In this document: positions 1 to 13,102 of the stretch, piece after piece
Numbering within the stretch: the first letter of the stretch is position 1
Layout: each line of letters starts with the position of its first letter
Source of the DNA: Prostheceraeus crozeri
Lineage: Eukaryota > Platyhelminthes > Polycladida > Euryleptidae
DNA length: 64,000 bases
Reading direction: 5' to 3'
Assembly (NCBI GenBank): GCA_907163375.1
Contig: CAJQUW010011266.1
Coordinates: 62,001-126,000 of the forward strand
Translations under genes and position numbers: made by a program
The notes under the pieces: generated by a model
What the model was told of the DNA's origin: nothing
Databases searched by the model: none
The model's input: only the letters and a program-made list of their open reading frames with translations

Positions 1-672
1 TAAACCATCATTTTTAGTAAACCATGCGAGGATGTATTACATAGATTTTCAGAGGCCTATACGTTTTTTACATGTGTATGCACATGCACATATGTAAACC
101 ATTGCGTGAATTCTGCACCCCTGCGTGAAAAATAGAAAATTTCCGTGTACGATCACTGCTCAGAATGATGAACAATATGCAAGAAATGACAGTTCTCCTT
201 ATAGAATAATCCAGAAAGTCAAAGTGTTGATAAAATATGCATGTAAACATTTAAACAAAATCTTCACTAATTGTATTGAAATAGCAGAAGTTATCAAATA
301 TTTATTCTCCACTGTATACCGTCTGAAAACATCGCATGCATGCATTCATTCGCAGAATTTCACGAAAACTAAACAGGTCCTAAGATTGACCAATCTCTCG
401 CATCAACTTCAGCATAGTGGAGACCACTTGAAATTCAGTCCTCATCTACAGTTTTAGCATTTGCCGAATATCGGAAAACCAATGTGGGAACACTTCAGTT
501 AGTAGGTGTAGGAATTTGAGAGGCACAAGTTTAATTCGTTCATCAGTTCGTGAACGATAAAATATTGGTTCATTTCAGTTCAAAGGTAGTTACTAGAAAA
601 CCTCGCTCGCTCGGTTCACCCGTTCACTCCCTGAAATTTCGAATTCACTGGCTCCCGGTGAAATTGGCATTA
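1..672. other. Host DNA, no gene recognised
   Basis: AT-rich sequence without a convincing exon. An open frame at 125-457 shows no family resemblance and no flanking splice signals that I trust. Confidence 0.5.
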
Positions 673-680
673 GATAATCG

Positions 681-1547
681 CAATGGTGATCAGCGATAAA
701 GCGATAACTATAAAACAATAATTTTTTCCTCTAAGTCCGATGAAGATAAAGCGATAAATTTGGACTTCCAAAATAAATCCTGAGGTAAATCCAAAAATTT
801 GGTGCTCTATTTTTACTACTTATATGTGTTTAGAAACCTCTTTTACATTTGAGACACCATATACATGTACAAGGCACATGTAATATTGAATAAAATAAAA
901 ATACTAAAAGACTGCACATTGACATTTTATTACTTTACAACAATATACAAATCAACAAAACTGTCACGGCCCAACATCACAAACACAAATCCAACAATTT
1001 AAAGCAATTCATCATCCTCCACCTCCCTTGGCACCTTGAACTTCTTGTTGAGGAGGTGGAGGTTTCCTTTCAAAAACACCAGGTGTTCAAAGTTCTTTGC
1101 ATATGCCTGCTCCTCTTGTATCAAGTCAGCCCTAGTCTTGCATCAAATTGAAAAAAATATGTCTCATATCTTTGTCTTTCCTCAATGGGTGAAACATGTC
1201 ACTTACATCTTCACTTAATCGGTCATAAAATAGCTCAATACGGTCTCCGAGACCATTTCAATTGAAACTTTTAAACTCCACACTCACCGATATGAGCAGA
1301 TTCCGTCTATCGAATCACGTGAAATAGAAAACAAAACTAACTGTAGAATGTTTGAAAAAATTTGATTAAAACAATAAGTAAAATAATGTTAATAAACGGT
1401 TTTTTGTCTTCTTCTTTATCACTGAATTCATCGCAGGATTTATCACTAGACATTTTAAAGCGATAAAGTTTTCCGTTCTTTGTGAGAAGCGATGAATTTT
1501 TGGCTAAAGCGATATTATCGCTTTACTTATCGCAACGCCCGCCACTG
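681..1547. mobile_element. Degenerate hAT-like element with GCGATAA-rich ends
   Basis: The right end, read inward on the minus strand, starts CAGTGGCGGGCG and is followed by GCGATAA words. The left end starts CAATGGTGATCA and is followed by GCGATAAAGCGATAA. The 8 bases on each side, GATAATCG (673-680) and GCTAACCG (1548-1555), agree at 6 of 8 positions, as expected of an aged hAT duplication. The minus strand near 1000-1080 is rich in Val, Pro and acidic codons and could be the tail of a transposase, but I cannot identify it. It is an old non-autonomous or truncated copy. Confidence 0.45.
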
Positions 1548-1555
1548 GCTAACCG

Positions 1556-4057
1556 CTTTAGTTACACAGGACATAAGATATTTCTACATGGGAGTCGTGT
1601 TTCTTGTATATGTGTCAGTTGCTCTGCATGTCAACACTGTGGCATTCACGCTGCTTGTGTGCGTTCCTTAAGTTTAAACAAGGCCAGAATATATGTTATC
1701 CCTTATAAATGACGCATACGTACTAGGATAAATGAATTTTATGTTTCTGACCTGAGTGACAGTCTTCTTGGTTAAACGTCCGGCTTTTCCTTCAGATGGG
1801 ATGGTCAATTTCAATAAAATAGTTGGCTTACTGTTTATATAAATTGCCCATTTTATCTACCATATCTGCGATATAGCATGATAAAAATGATTGATCAAAA
1901 TTGTGATGATCAGCTTTAGTGATGACAGTCTTCAATTTTAGCAGCTTAATTATTCATTTATTAGCGTGAATTGCGAATCGTTAGAGCCACTTTATTTCAT
2001 CAAAAATGCTTAAACGAAGAAAGCATGTCTCACCTGACAAAAGACTTATATCAACGCACGACGCACGCTTCCATGCGCCTCTCACTTGTTCATAGTTACA
2101 GGTCTACACGGTTGTTGATGTTATCTATCGCTTGCGACATCATTTGTCTTCCAGCACATCTTTCATGAGACCATATTGTCGATGTAGGCTGACAGGTCAT
2201 ATTTTTCGTTCATTCTGTGGATTGTGTCATTCATTCTATTCGTACAGCATGTATCACATGTTAGCGCTATCAGTTGTATCACCTGATGTCAGACGTGTAG
2301 CACTATCAGTTCGACAGAGACTGACAGGAATCGAATTGTCTAAGTGGCATTGAAAGGGAACATACTGTTAGTACATCTTGTTTCATACTAGTAGAATGTG
2401 TAAGTGAAGATTATGACAAAAATTGCTATCTGATGATTTCATAGTTCACCGGCAGACGGATGTTCGAGTTATCAGTCCTTTCTTTTTATATACGCATTCC
2501 CTGTATATATCAGTGATGGTGATAATGCAATCAAGCCTCATGACCGTTATTGTGCTCTCATGGAATAGGTAGATCACACTGGAACTGATTTGAAATGACG
2601 GCAACGAAGTACAAGTGTATATTCAACTTTATATATTTTGGATGTAACTGATAAATTTAAATCTAGATTTATTAATTTGAATGTTTTGTCGAGGATGCGC
2701 CTGAACATTGTTTGAATAGTGAGTGGAAATAAGTAAAAAAAATCTGCGTATTCTTAATTCGCTGTTGAAAGACCAGCAATGAATTTATTGCACTGAACTC
2801 CATAAGCATAAAGCTTAAAAGCAATTTTCAACATGTAATAAATCATTTTCCTTTAAGAGCCTACTCATAAAACTTCATAACTTCTATTTCATTCTATTGT
2901 CTTCTTTCGAAAGTGTGATTCGCGTCATGAATACTTAAAATTTGGGAATCAGTAATAACGAGCTCACAAATTAAGTCGATGCGTGTTATTCAAGAGATAA
3001 TCAAGAATTACTTGACTATCCTCAGAAAAAAATCATAACGACAATCGTCGTTATATCAACGTACTTGCTTTGTGGGCATAATGCGATGTTGGTTTGAGCA
3101 GTTAATGTCTTAATCTGAATATTGATTTTGTCAATTACTTTTTCGATAGAAAATTTGAACAGGAAACAGGAACAATTAGTCCTTCAATCTGCTCTATAAA
3201 TCGGTGAAATCAATATGAAGAGGCTACATGCGTGATAAGTTACTTTCAACTTTTCTGATCACTCAATTATTATTTATATCCTCATTATTTTGAGAGAAGA
3301 AGAAAGGTCAAAGATGTACTGCATACAATGACAGGCTCATCAAACGCAAGGTTAGCAAAGCAAAAATACTAAATAGATTGATGTTGTAGACTACGCTATG
3401 AAGAAATCAGAGCTGTGCGGTAGGGTATTCACCACTTTTATCTAAGGTGCTATTTTGAAGTATCCTGTCTCATACTGTAGACCATGCATAGTCCACTGAC
3501 TCGAAAACTATATAGAAATTAATTCATTTCTTCTTTGAGGAAATATCTAAATGGTGTCAATGTGCGCATATGAAGTGAAGTGCATTGTGCTGCTCTAGTG
3601 AAGGGCGCAGTTAATCGATTCTACCCGATTAATCGTGCGGCGGAATCAATGCGCGATTCATGATTGACCAGGAATCGCGTGATTATTCTGCTAATTGACT
3701 TCTCAATGAAATTTGCTTGATGAGGAAAAAAATTAAGATATTTTCCTTTTCTGTCGTTCAACTTTTGAAATAGTTGCACTGAATGCAAGTGTGACACCCA
3801 CATGCAACACCTATGTTCAGCTGCTGAACCTGAGATCATGCATGGCAAGTCTATTCAATAAGACAGAGTTTCCGTGTGACGCGACTTTTTCATTCCCACA
3901 CCACAGCAGATGTCCATGGGAATCCTATGGAAATTTCCACTCATCGCAGGAATGCATCATTCTATGCAATAGCATTAAACATGATCATTTTGTGCTCGAT
4001 TAATGCGGTCATGCATGCTGCCAAGTACATGTCTAAGGCGGTCCCTTAGATTTTAAA
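1556..4057. other. Host DNA, no gene recognised
   Basis: No exon, RNA gene or element could be supported here. Open frames are short and lack recognisable motifs. Confidence 0.4.
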
Positions 4058-4145
4058 CAGGCACGCGGGAACGATTTTTCGTTAGGGGGGCTAAAATTTT
4101 GGGTGTTTCAAAACGAATTTTTAGGCGGCTAACGGAGGCATGCTA
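4058..4145 (+). repeat. Dispersed repeat, copy A
   Basis: This stretch matches 11735-11820 in inverted orientation at roughly 80 percent. Shared blocks include AGGGGGGCTAAAATTTT, AATTTTTAGGCGG and ACGGAGGCAT. No duplication or terminal structure was seen, so the family is unknown. Confidence 0.6.
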
Positions 4146-4693
4146 CTCACTGTGGCCTGGCAGAAACTGCATTCGTCGGGAATGAAGCTCTGATATTTCC
4201 TTTACTATTTTTTTTACATTCAAGCTGAATCTTGTTATTAAGTTTTAGCTTCAGCTTTTTTATCATCGTGGCCTCCCGTTATCTTCAGTTAGGTATAAAT
4301 AAACTAAATGACATATAGGGGGCCCACTCTCCAAAGTAAAACATGTGTTCCATAATAGCATGCATATCAATCCGCATTTTATGATGCCAGTGTAGATATA
4401 AGCATATTTTGATCTTATTGTGGCCATTCGATTTGGCTTGTGCTTTGACATGATTAATTCTAATTGTTTCAGGAAACAGGGGTATATTTTTCCATCAATC
4501 CTTCCACTTTGGGATTTTTTTAAATTGATTGTTATAATTACTTGCTTGTTTTAATAAATATCATTTTTTTGAGTGTTTGACACATAGGCCCTATATCAAT
4601 TTGACGTTTTTCTACGTCAACATGCCTTAGTTTTATCATAATCATTTTAGTCCAGTTCATCGGAATCATTAAATATTTTTCTTGGCAATATAA

Positions 4694-4853
4694 AAATACG
4701 TGATAGACAACAGCATCACAAAATGCAGCTAGAATAATTTTACAGTATATATACACTGTATTACTATGCTGTTGGACGTGACACTCGAAGGTTGGAATAA
4801 GAAGACATTCTATAGCTCTGCATTTTGTGATGAAGTTGTCTATCACGTATTTG
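4694..4853. repeat. Inner inverted repeat, about 35-base arms
   Basis: AATACGTGATAGACAAC near 4695 pairs with GTTGTCTATCACGTATT near 4837, and CATCACAAAATGCAG pairs with CTGCATTTTGTGATG. This gives a long hairpin with a loop of about 90 bases, nested in the larger foldback element. Confidence 0.7.
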
Positions 4854-4963
4854 ATTGTCACGGTCACAATTGTGACGTGTTATTTATCCATTGATTATTA
4901 TTGCCTTGACAACTGATGTGTGGTGGTGAGGGTTTGATCCTGCCAACTGACAGAGTCGCGTAA

Positions 4964-5037
4964 GTGGCTCGTAGCTCAGTTGGTTAGAGCACAGGTCTAG
5001 TTAACCTTGGTCGTAGGTTCGAATCCTACCAGCCGCA
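4964..5037 (+). tRNA. tRNA-Thr (AGT)-like gene or pseudogene
   Basis: The D arm (TAGCTCAGTTGGTTAGAGCA), an anticodon loop CTAGTTA giving anticodon AGT (Thr), and a perfect T arm (GTAGG, TTCGAAT, CCTAC) are all present. The A box and B box are intact. The acceptor stem pairs at six positions (one of them a G-T wobble), with a C-C mismatch at the seventh pair and one extra base before position 8. The first anticodon-stem pair is C-T. These flaws, and its place inside an inverted-repeat element, suggest a pseudogene or mobile copy, but it may still be transcribed. Confidence 0.6.
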
Positions 5038-5228
5038 CATCTTTTGCATGGCAATTTGATCTATTGTTTATTTAATTTCATTGTTGTTAATGACCTATAT
5101 TACCGAAGAACAGATTGAAAGATTCCGATGAACTGGATTAAAATGATTGCGGATGAAATTAATACATGTTGATGTAGAAAAACGTCAAATTGATGCAGGT
5201 TCCATGTGTCAAAAACAAAGAATGTGAT

Positions 5229-8200
5229 TTATTTAGCAGGTTAACTTAAGTGTGCAATCTTTTATCGCAAATGCAGGTATAACAATGATCACGGCACAGC
5301 ACATCAGGACAAACATTAATTATGCCATGTGATGCCAGAATTGATTTTACACTATTTGAGTTCATTATCATGATATATTATTTTGCTTGCCTGAAGTAGA
5401 AGGCGTTTTACAGTAAACTACTAATTGTGTCTTTCATAATTTTTGTGGTTGTAGCAGATTTGTAACGCTTTTCACTAGCAGCGCAGTTCGTTCCGCACAA
5501 GCCATTACAGATCAGCTCAAATCTAATCAAAATCCTCTAAATGTCCCATTGAAAATATATATGCCTAGGCCTACATGCAGCTGATTTATATAAACCAAAA
5601 TTGGGCCTTGATTAACATGCGAGATGACTATATTTTTGAGCATGCGAGTACATAGTCTTCTGCAATCAAAATTACCATACCTTTACGAGCGGAAATTTTT
5701 CTTAATGATTTCCGTCAATTTCTGACAGGCTAAACGACCAATGATGTGGTTTTGTGAATGTCGAAGTTGGCCTTTAAGCATCACACTTTTAAAGGCACTT
5801 GCTGAACAATTTGTAAACATGTTAATTAGACTCAGTTAATCTTTTATGTACACGTGCAGCATGTGAATGAAATTAGATAGCTCGAGTAGGGCTGAAGATA
5901 TTGAAACATAGTGATATTGCGGAAGTGCCCCTCCCTTTCATTTTTGGCAACTACACCGTTAGCGCGGTACCGGGTATATACTGTATTTTAAATGCTGATA
6001 GTGCGAACCTTCGACCTGTGATGCACACAAAATTTCTGTGATACGAGTACAGTAAGAAAAAAAAGAGCTCCATTTGGAATGTTTTTGCTTAAAATTAGGT
6101 CTACCAAAAGTTGGAAAATCATTACCCCGTTAACTCTCAAAAATGACCAATTTTTTTGAAAATATACGGCAAATTCAAATCATCGCCCCATGGCTCCTCT
6201 TTAATAGCTGTGCTTATACGCAGTAAATCCTTGCTTGTCTTTTACCGTTGAATAATAATTAATTGTATTTCCAATCTCCTAGTGATTTACAAGTTCATAG
6301 ATTTATGCAGTAAACGGATTATTCATTCTGACTTCACCAATTTAGCTAAAAGCTCGCTCTATGACTACACAAAAGCAGCTAAGTCAAAAAACGGGTCATT
6401 GACTTGGTCACCGAATGATGTTTTTGACCCGCTGACCCGGTTTCATCGCTGGTACGTAAACTTGTGAACATCATGTCCTAGTTTTTGCCGTGGCAAAGAT
6501 TTCAGCAAGCGATTTCCATAGACTTTCCGAATGCAAGAATGATTTTATGAGTGTTAAATATAATCGCAGCTCCATTACTGAAATCCATCCCCAGAAACAT
6601 AATTTCAAAAGAGAACCCGCAGCCTCTCCTTGCTATGTATTGACGAACAAGGCTTCCAGGACTGCTGCAATCATCATCGATTGGTCGAATCGATGTCTTA
6701 TTTTACCATTCACCAGATTATGCAAGACCCCTTCGCGGCACAAGTCGAATTTCTCTGGCAGACCCATCTGGCGAATTTTTCGCGGAGATGCTCTTAGGAT
6801 TATTTAGTCAAGTTGTCATACTGTCAGAAATCAATCACATTCTGATGTAGGAAAAAATAGCTGGACATGTGGATGGGATTTCTCAAAATTTGATGGAATT
6901 CGTGACGATTTGAATAATCTGAAGATATGCATGACATAAGATAAGCTCAAGGGATGACAGGCTGGCTGTTCTTACTTTTCAACAGATGCATTGAGATTCT
7001 CCGCTCATTCAATAAGTTCTCTCAGCCCTAGTGGACATTCGCGTGTAAAAACTTAGAAGAACAGACAATCTACGTGTGTGGGGTTCTGTTAGGCTCTGTA
7101 TCACTGAACTCGTTGTAGTAGCTCTATTTCATTCATGCACAATCATGAGTCACGTGACAGGAGAAAACACACGTAGATGGTAACAAAAATGAAATTATTC
7201 TGAAATGTTAAGGAAGTATTTGTTTTGTATTGCTAAATATAGCCTATCGATTAATTAGACTATAGTCTGACTGAATGTCTCGGAGCTGCCGCAAGTACGT
7301 GAAATTTTAAAGGGGGGTTTATCCTTCCTGTTCCCAGGTGCCTGATTTTCAATCTCCGCATTGAAAACATGTAAAGTTACTAATAAGAATTAATTAATGC
7401 CTGATTTACAATTAATATGCACGCTATGAACTTAAACCTGATAGCAATTGTACTCTCATACTGTATAGCCTAATATTTGCCAATACTTTGTAAACTTTGG
7501 TTTCGATTGATTGACACATGATTACAAGATTGATGGAAGAAACGGCAAATATATGGTTGATGAATACCAAAAGAATCAAAATTGTGAAATGCAAATGCTA
7601 GGTAGCAAAAAACGTCGACCAGGCGCTAGTCGACGCATATCGCGCACTTTGTCCCCGTTTTAATAAACATGAACTCGATTACTCAAAAGGCGATTTGAAG
7701 GCACCAGATATGTTAGGTCGATGAGACTCTTCAGTGATGTGATATAAAGTGAGATTTACAATCAGAGAGTAGCAGTTCGTAGTATATGCAAGTACATTCT
7801 TAATAATACATGTGTACATCCCCATTTCCCAAGACTCCCTTGCCTTGTTAAAGATTCTCTCAAGTGTTATGATTTGCAATGTTGCACTCTCAAACATAAC
7901 AAACAGATAATCGCATTAAATAATTTTGATGTCTAAATAGGCTTAGTGTCTGATACTTTTCAATTTCAATGGAAATTATCGAATTGTTGTGAAACTAGTG
8001 ATCTAGAAATTAAGGACAATATGTCAACCAGACTAACTGCAAGCTTCTAATCACTTTATATGAGAAACTCTCAAAATAGTCAGAATCGCAATATTTTCGA
8101 TTAATCGTGCACTGAGTCGCACGATTCGAAATCGTGTTCGTTACTGCCGAAAAGTAAATTCATTACATGGGCAACACATCATGCATTGATGATCAACGGA

Positions 8201-9018
8201 TACCTTTTGCTTGTCTCGTAAAGCTTCTGCACGTAATAAATAATAAAGAAATCGTCAACGTGACTAGTTACAACGATGAAAATATGGTAGAAACTCATGC
8301 TTCAAGGAGGCCCCAAATAGAAAAAAATAAAGAATACATGAGGCAGATTTTTTTATGCTCCCGCGGAATTCCGCGGATCCGCTTAAAATTCTCATCCCTG
8401 CAGTATACACCTGTGAGACTATGATGCAAAAAATGGCCAGCTTGGTCGGTAGAACGGTATGAAATAGAAGTGTTGCAGTGCTCCATATTCCATCGTTCGC
8501 TCTTAATCGGTGCACTGAATTCTACCTTCCGCGGGATGCATGTTAACAGAGTTGATTTGGTTGCACGCAACTGCCATTTCCTAAAAAATGTAGTCAGTAC
8601 TATACCACAGTCATAGCCTTTTCTATACATGACCATTTGTTGCTGGATTAAAATCCAGTATTCCTGGAAGCTTCTTCTTCCTTGTAGTTTCTCCTACAGG
8701 ATGGCTGACTCCGCTGGAAACAGCCTTGATGATTTATGCAATACCTTCTCACGGTAACTTCGGTCAATTAGAAAGGGTAAAATTTTCCAAGTGAATCGGA
8801 TTCGTCTGTCTTGACTTGGATTTAGAGTTTGGGTTTTGTCGGCTTCGAGTTACCGTTCATGACCACCGCACACATCAATCGGGTATTTCCTTTTCAACGG
8901 CCCCATTTCCTTACTCACGACTACATCACTTTTGCATTCCTTTTGAAAATGACATGTTTCTATGTATTACTCTCTGCAACCATATCCAGCATGTTGTAAT
9001 ATGTTTATTTTTTTACAG
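5229..9018. other. Host DNA, probably partly intron of the cystinosin-like gene
   Basis: I saw no further cystinosin exon on the plus strand and no other gene. The exon at 9019 needs upstream exons, so at least the last part is intron. Its 3' end is a pyrimidine-rich TTTATTTTTTTACAG acceptor. Confidence 0.4.
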
Positions 9019-9486
9019 AGAGATGGACAGCGTGTGTCGTGGGTCTGTGTCGGAGTTATATCAGGCCTACTCCTTTTCATACTAGTCTCAGTTATTCTTG
9101 CTGGTGTCAAAGTTATAACATGGCTAACCTTCCTCAATTACATCTCCTATGTGAAGCTGTTCATCACGCTAATCAAATATATCCCTCAAGCATGGATGAA
9201 CTTCAGAAGGAAGAGTACTGAGGGTTGGTCCATTGGAAATATTCTTCTGGATTTCACTGGTGGTTCACTCAGCATTGTACAAATGTTCATAGTTTCGTAC
9301 AATTTCAACGATTGGAACAGTATCTTCGGCGATGTTACGAAATTCGGACTCGGATTGTTTTCGGTTCTTTTCGATATCCTATTTATCGCACAGCATTATT
9401 GCTGTTACAGGCAAAGTCGGAACAATCTAGATCTCTCCCTACAAGATGATGATGAAACACCAATTCTGTATGACACATCAAGTTGA
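9019..9486 (+). CDS. Cystinosin-like lysosomal cystine transporter, last exon
   Basis: Cystinosin is a seven-helix PQ-loop protein that exports cystine from lysosomes together with a proton. The exon opens after a TTTTTTTACAG acceptor and reads RDGQRVSW, the sequence that follows the fifth helix region in the family. It continues through hydrophobic helices, a PQ-loop segment (LIKYIPQAWMNF) and the hallmark STEGWSIGNILLDFTGGS. The tail after the last helix is acidic and polar and ends ILYDTSS, differing from the GYDQL lysosomal sorting signal known in mammals. Earlier exons are not visible and are presumed upstream. The stop codon is at 9484-9486, so the exon encodes about the C-terminal 155 residues. 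Host gene, intact as far as seen. Confidence 0.93.
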   Translation, partial: RDGQRVSWVCVGVISGLLLFILVSVILAGVKVITWLTFLNYISYVKLFITLIKYIPQAWMNFRRKSTEGWSIGNILLDFTGGSLSIVQMFIVSYNFNDWNSIFGDVTKFGLGLFSVLFDILFIAQHYCCYRQSRNNLDLSLQDDDETPILYDTSS

Positions 9487-9832
9487 AAAATATATCTTTT
9501 CATCACTTCAAAGGTTTTCATTTCTTTTTTTTGAAGAACACTATTTCAATTCAGATTTTGGAATCGAGTAACTGGTAATTGCATTTTTTAGCAAACACTC
9601 TGACACTCGGGGTTGGTAGAAGTATAAGGGACAAAATTGCATCTCAAAACATTAGGCCCCTATGTCATTTTGAAATTGCAACAGTGTGTGGTAAAGTAGA
9701 TAGTGATAATGGGGGAATGCGTCCGACATGATCGAAGAATGACGACACACACACACTTCGATTATAGATCAATTCTATGGTCATCATGTCGTAACACAAT
9801 CTTTAGAGAAATTGATAATCCGACAAAAATCA

Positions 9833-9838
9833 AATAAA
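9833..9838 (+). terminator. Candidate polyadenylation signal (AATAAA) for the cystinosin-like gene
   Basis: An AATAAA lies about 350 bases after the stop codon, a plausible 3' UTR length. No stronger signal was noted between them. Confidence 0.4.
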
Positions 9839-9842
9839 ATTT

Positions 9843-10401
9843 CAGTGGTGGCGGTAAAAATAGGGACAGACTGATATTTTCCTTATGATTTTTCGAAGTG
9901 TATGAAAATCAAAATAATTAATTTAGAAATTCAGTTTAAAATGTATATTTAATACCACATTATTTGATGAAGGATGAAATCCTTTAAATGCCTTACCGAG
10001 AGTGTGTTGATGAAGTGGCTGCATTAAGGTAACCTAAATATAAAACTTCGTCTACTTTTATTGTATTTTTCTTAGTATGTTTGCAAAAATCTCGAATCTG
10101 ATTAAAAATGGGCCTAGGGCCTACGTGTCTTCTTTTACGGTGTTCGCAGAAGAAAACTAAAAAACCCAAACTCAAGAATCTAGCAGCATGTAATTCAGAT
10201 TTTTATTGTCGCAACTTACACGCACGCGCACGTAACCTGCAAAGGGAAGATGCGCGAGTCTAGCGAAAACATTTAGCATCAGATCATGTACCGATTTCGT
10301 TAAAATCCATATATCAAAAGGAACCACTCGATCAATCGTTAGAGTCACAGAATTTCATGTTAATAAAAATGCCACTGTTTCCACCTTTACCGCCACCACT
10401 G
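9843..10401. mobile_element. Small inverted-repeat element (MITE) with CAGTGGTGGCGGTAAA ends
   Basis: CAGTGGTGGCGGTAAA at 9843 has its reverse complement TTTACCGCCACCACTG ending at 10401, and the match weakens further inward. The CAGTGG start resembles hAT ends, but the flanking 8 bases agree poorly (4 of 8), so the family is uncertain. No coding sequence inside. Confidence 0.4.
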
Positions 10402-10409
10402 TAAGCTAC

Positions 10410-11734
10410 CAAAGCTTAGAAAAGTCATTTCACCCGGGCAACATGCGGCGACTAGAATAACATGCATGTCATTTGATTTCTCGATAGACCAGATTATTTC
10501 AAAACAGCCGGTAGATTTAATTAGCACTAGCAAATACAAAGAAGCATCTTCCAATTGTTGCGATGAATGATATTATTGAAATTATTAGCCTAATTGCGAT
10601 ACATCGAGGAAATCGAATGGAATGACCAAGCGTCCATGTTTTTCAGCCTGTGGCAGATGTATGTAACTTACATTTGAGCAGATAATTATTAAAAGCGATA
10701 TTAATTCATTGAACTACAAATAAATAAACATAGGATCTTTTCATATGGTCACTTTTTAGCATTCTAATGAGCTTAGCTGATTTTGATAGCTCTGCACTTC
10801 TTAAACTAAATTGTGAAAAAGTGTAAGTTTCGCACCACATATACTCCTATCTTAATGCTATGCATACGAGAAATATTTATTGCGCACTCTTTCATTTCCA
10901 TGGGTTCGTACAGGCTACTTCTAGCTGGGCCTATAGGCTATCATTTTTAACAAATATTATGATAAGCAGGGATGAAATATACTCTGACAAAATTTTTGAA
11001 ACATTTACTTCTTTAACTTCTTTCATTTTTGACTGGTATATATACATGTATGTATGATACCTTGATTACTTAGTCACAATCTCCACCAAGTCGCTAGTAC
11101 AGAAAAACAATCATTCATTAGCAAGGCAGTCATCATTTTGATGTTCGAAAAAACATCGAATCGCTTCAAATTTTCGACTCTCTGCTTTCAATGTCCGATT
11201 CGATTATACATGTAATTGGATGATCGAACCTTTTAATCATTTACCCGAATCTGCTTCTGTTTATCAATGGATTGATGGAGAGCGGACGGTAACGCTAGAA
11301 CACTTCCAAGAAATTGAGTTACCGGGAAAAAGACACAAAATTAAAACAGTGAAATAAAAAGTGAAGTAGAAAGACATAATATTTTTTGCTTTATTAAAGC
11401 TTTCAAATACATGTTTTTGATGGCTTGTATGGCTCACATTGTATTGCGATATAGGCCTACTTTTGAACGTATTCAAAAAAAATTAGCTGCAGCTTTTTCA
11501 CTTAATATAGATTGAGCTCATGTAGACCTGCATATTTTTCGATGGGACATTGTCAAATGATTTTTTCAAGATATGAGCTGATCTGCAAAACGTGTACACG
11601 TATAGCTTGAAAGAGGCGTGCTCAAATTAATTTCACTCCGGCCATTGCGTTCCTAGTGAACGGCATATCTACCAGACAAAAGAGATACTTTCATCAACAG
11701 TTTCATCAACACTTTCCGCCAGACTTTGGGTGGT
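10410..11734. other. Host DNA, no gene recognised
   Basis: AT-rich, with scattered short open frames and no motif or element that I can support. Confidence 0.4.
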
Positions 11735-11820
11735 ATGCCTCCGTAAATAACCGCCTAAAAATTTTTTTTGTAGCATCGAAAATTTTAGCCCCCCTACCGA
11801 AAAATCTCTCCGCGTGCGTT
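11735..11820 (-). repeat. Dispersed repeat, copy B
   Basis: This is the inverted partner of 4058-4145. The minus strand reads ACGCACGCGGAGAGATTTTT, then AGGGGGGCTAAAATTTT, and ends in a GGAGGCATACC block. Confidence 0.6.
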
Positions 11821-13102
11821 CTGTTTTCAATAAATAGTCACACCTTTTAATATTGCAATTTTTAACGTAGTTTGAGTACATGTAATTGTCATTCATTTCC
11901 TTGCATCCATTTTGTGCCACATCTTTAATTTAGTTATTTTCCTATTTGTACAAATTAAGAAAAACAGTAGCACATTTTAATTCAGAACTGCACAAATTGT
12001 GTTCAGTTGAACGTTAAAAAACCCTAACGGCAATTTAGCCTATCGAATAACATGTGATATTATTTTTCCTGTTGATAAATCATTGAAGATGTTATAATTC
12101 CTGTGAATGCTAATACTTCCTGCTCATGATTCTGTTATAAGAAGAAAAACTACAGATTGATAGTTTTGAAGTCAATTTTTAAGGTCAAGATTTTTAAATG
12201 GTCACATTATGTCACGCACTGCAATTTCACTGATGCAATTAGTGGAGTATAACCGTTATCAATGATTGTTTGCATTGTCTATCATGTCACATTTGCAAAT
12301 ATTTCAGAAGTTTTAACAAGAATTTGTTGAGGACAATTCTTAAAGGATTTGGTTAGAAGCCAATGTAAAGTAATTAATAACCTTCCATGTGATGCTGCGA
12401 TCAATTTTGTGAACGGTGCCGCTAACCTAGCTCTGCTACCTATCCGTGCTCCGAAAGCGTCAGATTCACTCATTGAATTTCAGACAGGGATGCATGAGGA
12501 GAAGACGGTCGGTAAGCATAGGTCCTATCATGGTTGGAGGCGGCCGGCCGGTTGATTTAATTAGACCCATTACAACATTAAGAGCATGTAAATGCAACAT
12601 AATTTGAGAGCATCTACACGCATGTTTTGTTCCATAAATATTGCGAACTGCTCTTTAAACAGTTAAAAAATGATTACTGGCCGTGCACTTATACATGCAG
12701 TTCAAACCCTACTTTATCAGTGATGCAGTTTCCAGAATCCTATATTCTAGCCTGTATGAATTTTGGAAGCATTCTGTATTCCTCAACCTATCTATTGTAA
12801 AGTTATTCTAGATCTGGAATAATGTCACTACATGGGATAGTTTACATAACACGTGGAGCTTAGAGATGTACTAGTTAATAATGCATTTCAATGGAACCTG
12901 AGGGCCTACTAGCAGAACATTTTACAGTAGGTCGTGGATAAGATAAGTTAATGGCACGTCGCGATCAATTTTGATTGACGTTGTACAGTGAGACTCACTG
13001 AAATGAAAAATTGATGACAAGTTTGTCGAGCTCGTTGTTCCAGACTCTTACACGTCAGCTTGCGGTCATCGATGTAAGCCCAAAAGGTCTGAAATTAAAC
13101 TG
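11821..13102. other. Host DNA, no gene recognised
   Basis: No supported gene. A GGCCGGCCGG stretch lies near 12541. Confidence 0.4.

Larger units (their letters stand above)
4561..5228. mobile_element. Foldback (MITE-like) element carrying a tRNA-like sequence
   Basis: Two arms of about 132 bases form an inverted repeat: 4561-4692 and 5097-5228. They share CATCAATTTGACGTTTTTCT-type and CCAGTTCATCGGAATC-type blocks. Inside lie a second, smaller inverted repeat (arms near 4694-4728 and 4818-4853) and a tRNA-Thr-like sequence. No clear target duplication was found. It is probably a non-autonomous DNA element that captured, or landed around, a tRNA. Confidence 0.5.

Noticed and set aside
125-457. 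110-codon frame near the left edge
   Set aside because: No family resemblance, mixed low-complexity composition and no splice or promoter context.
8295-8636. 113-codon minus-strand frame and overlapping plus-strand frame
   Set aside because: Frames overlap on both strands without motifs; probably chance or intron of the cystinosin-like gene.
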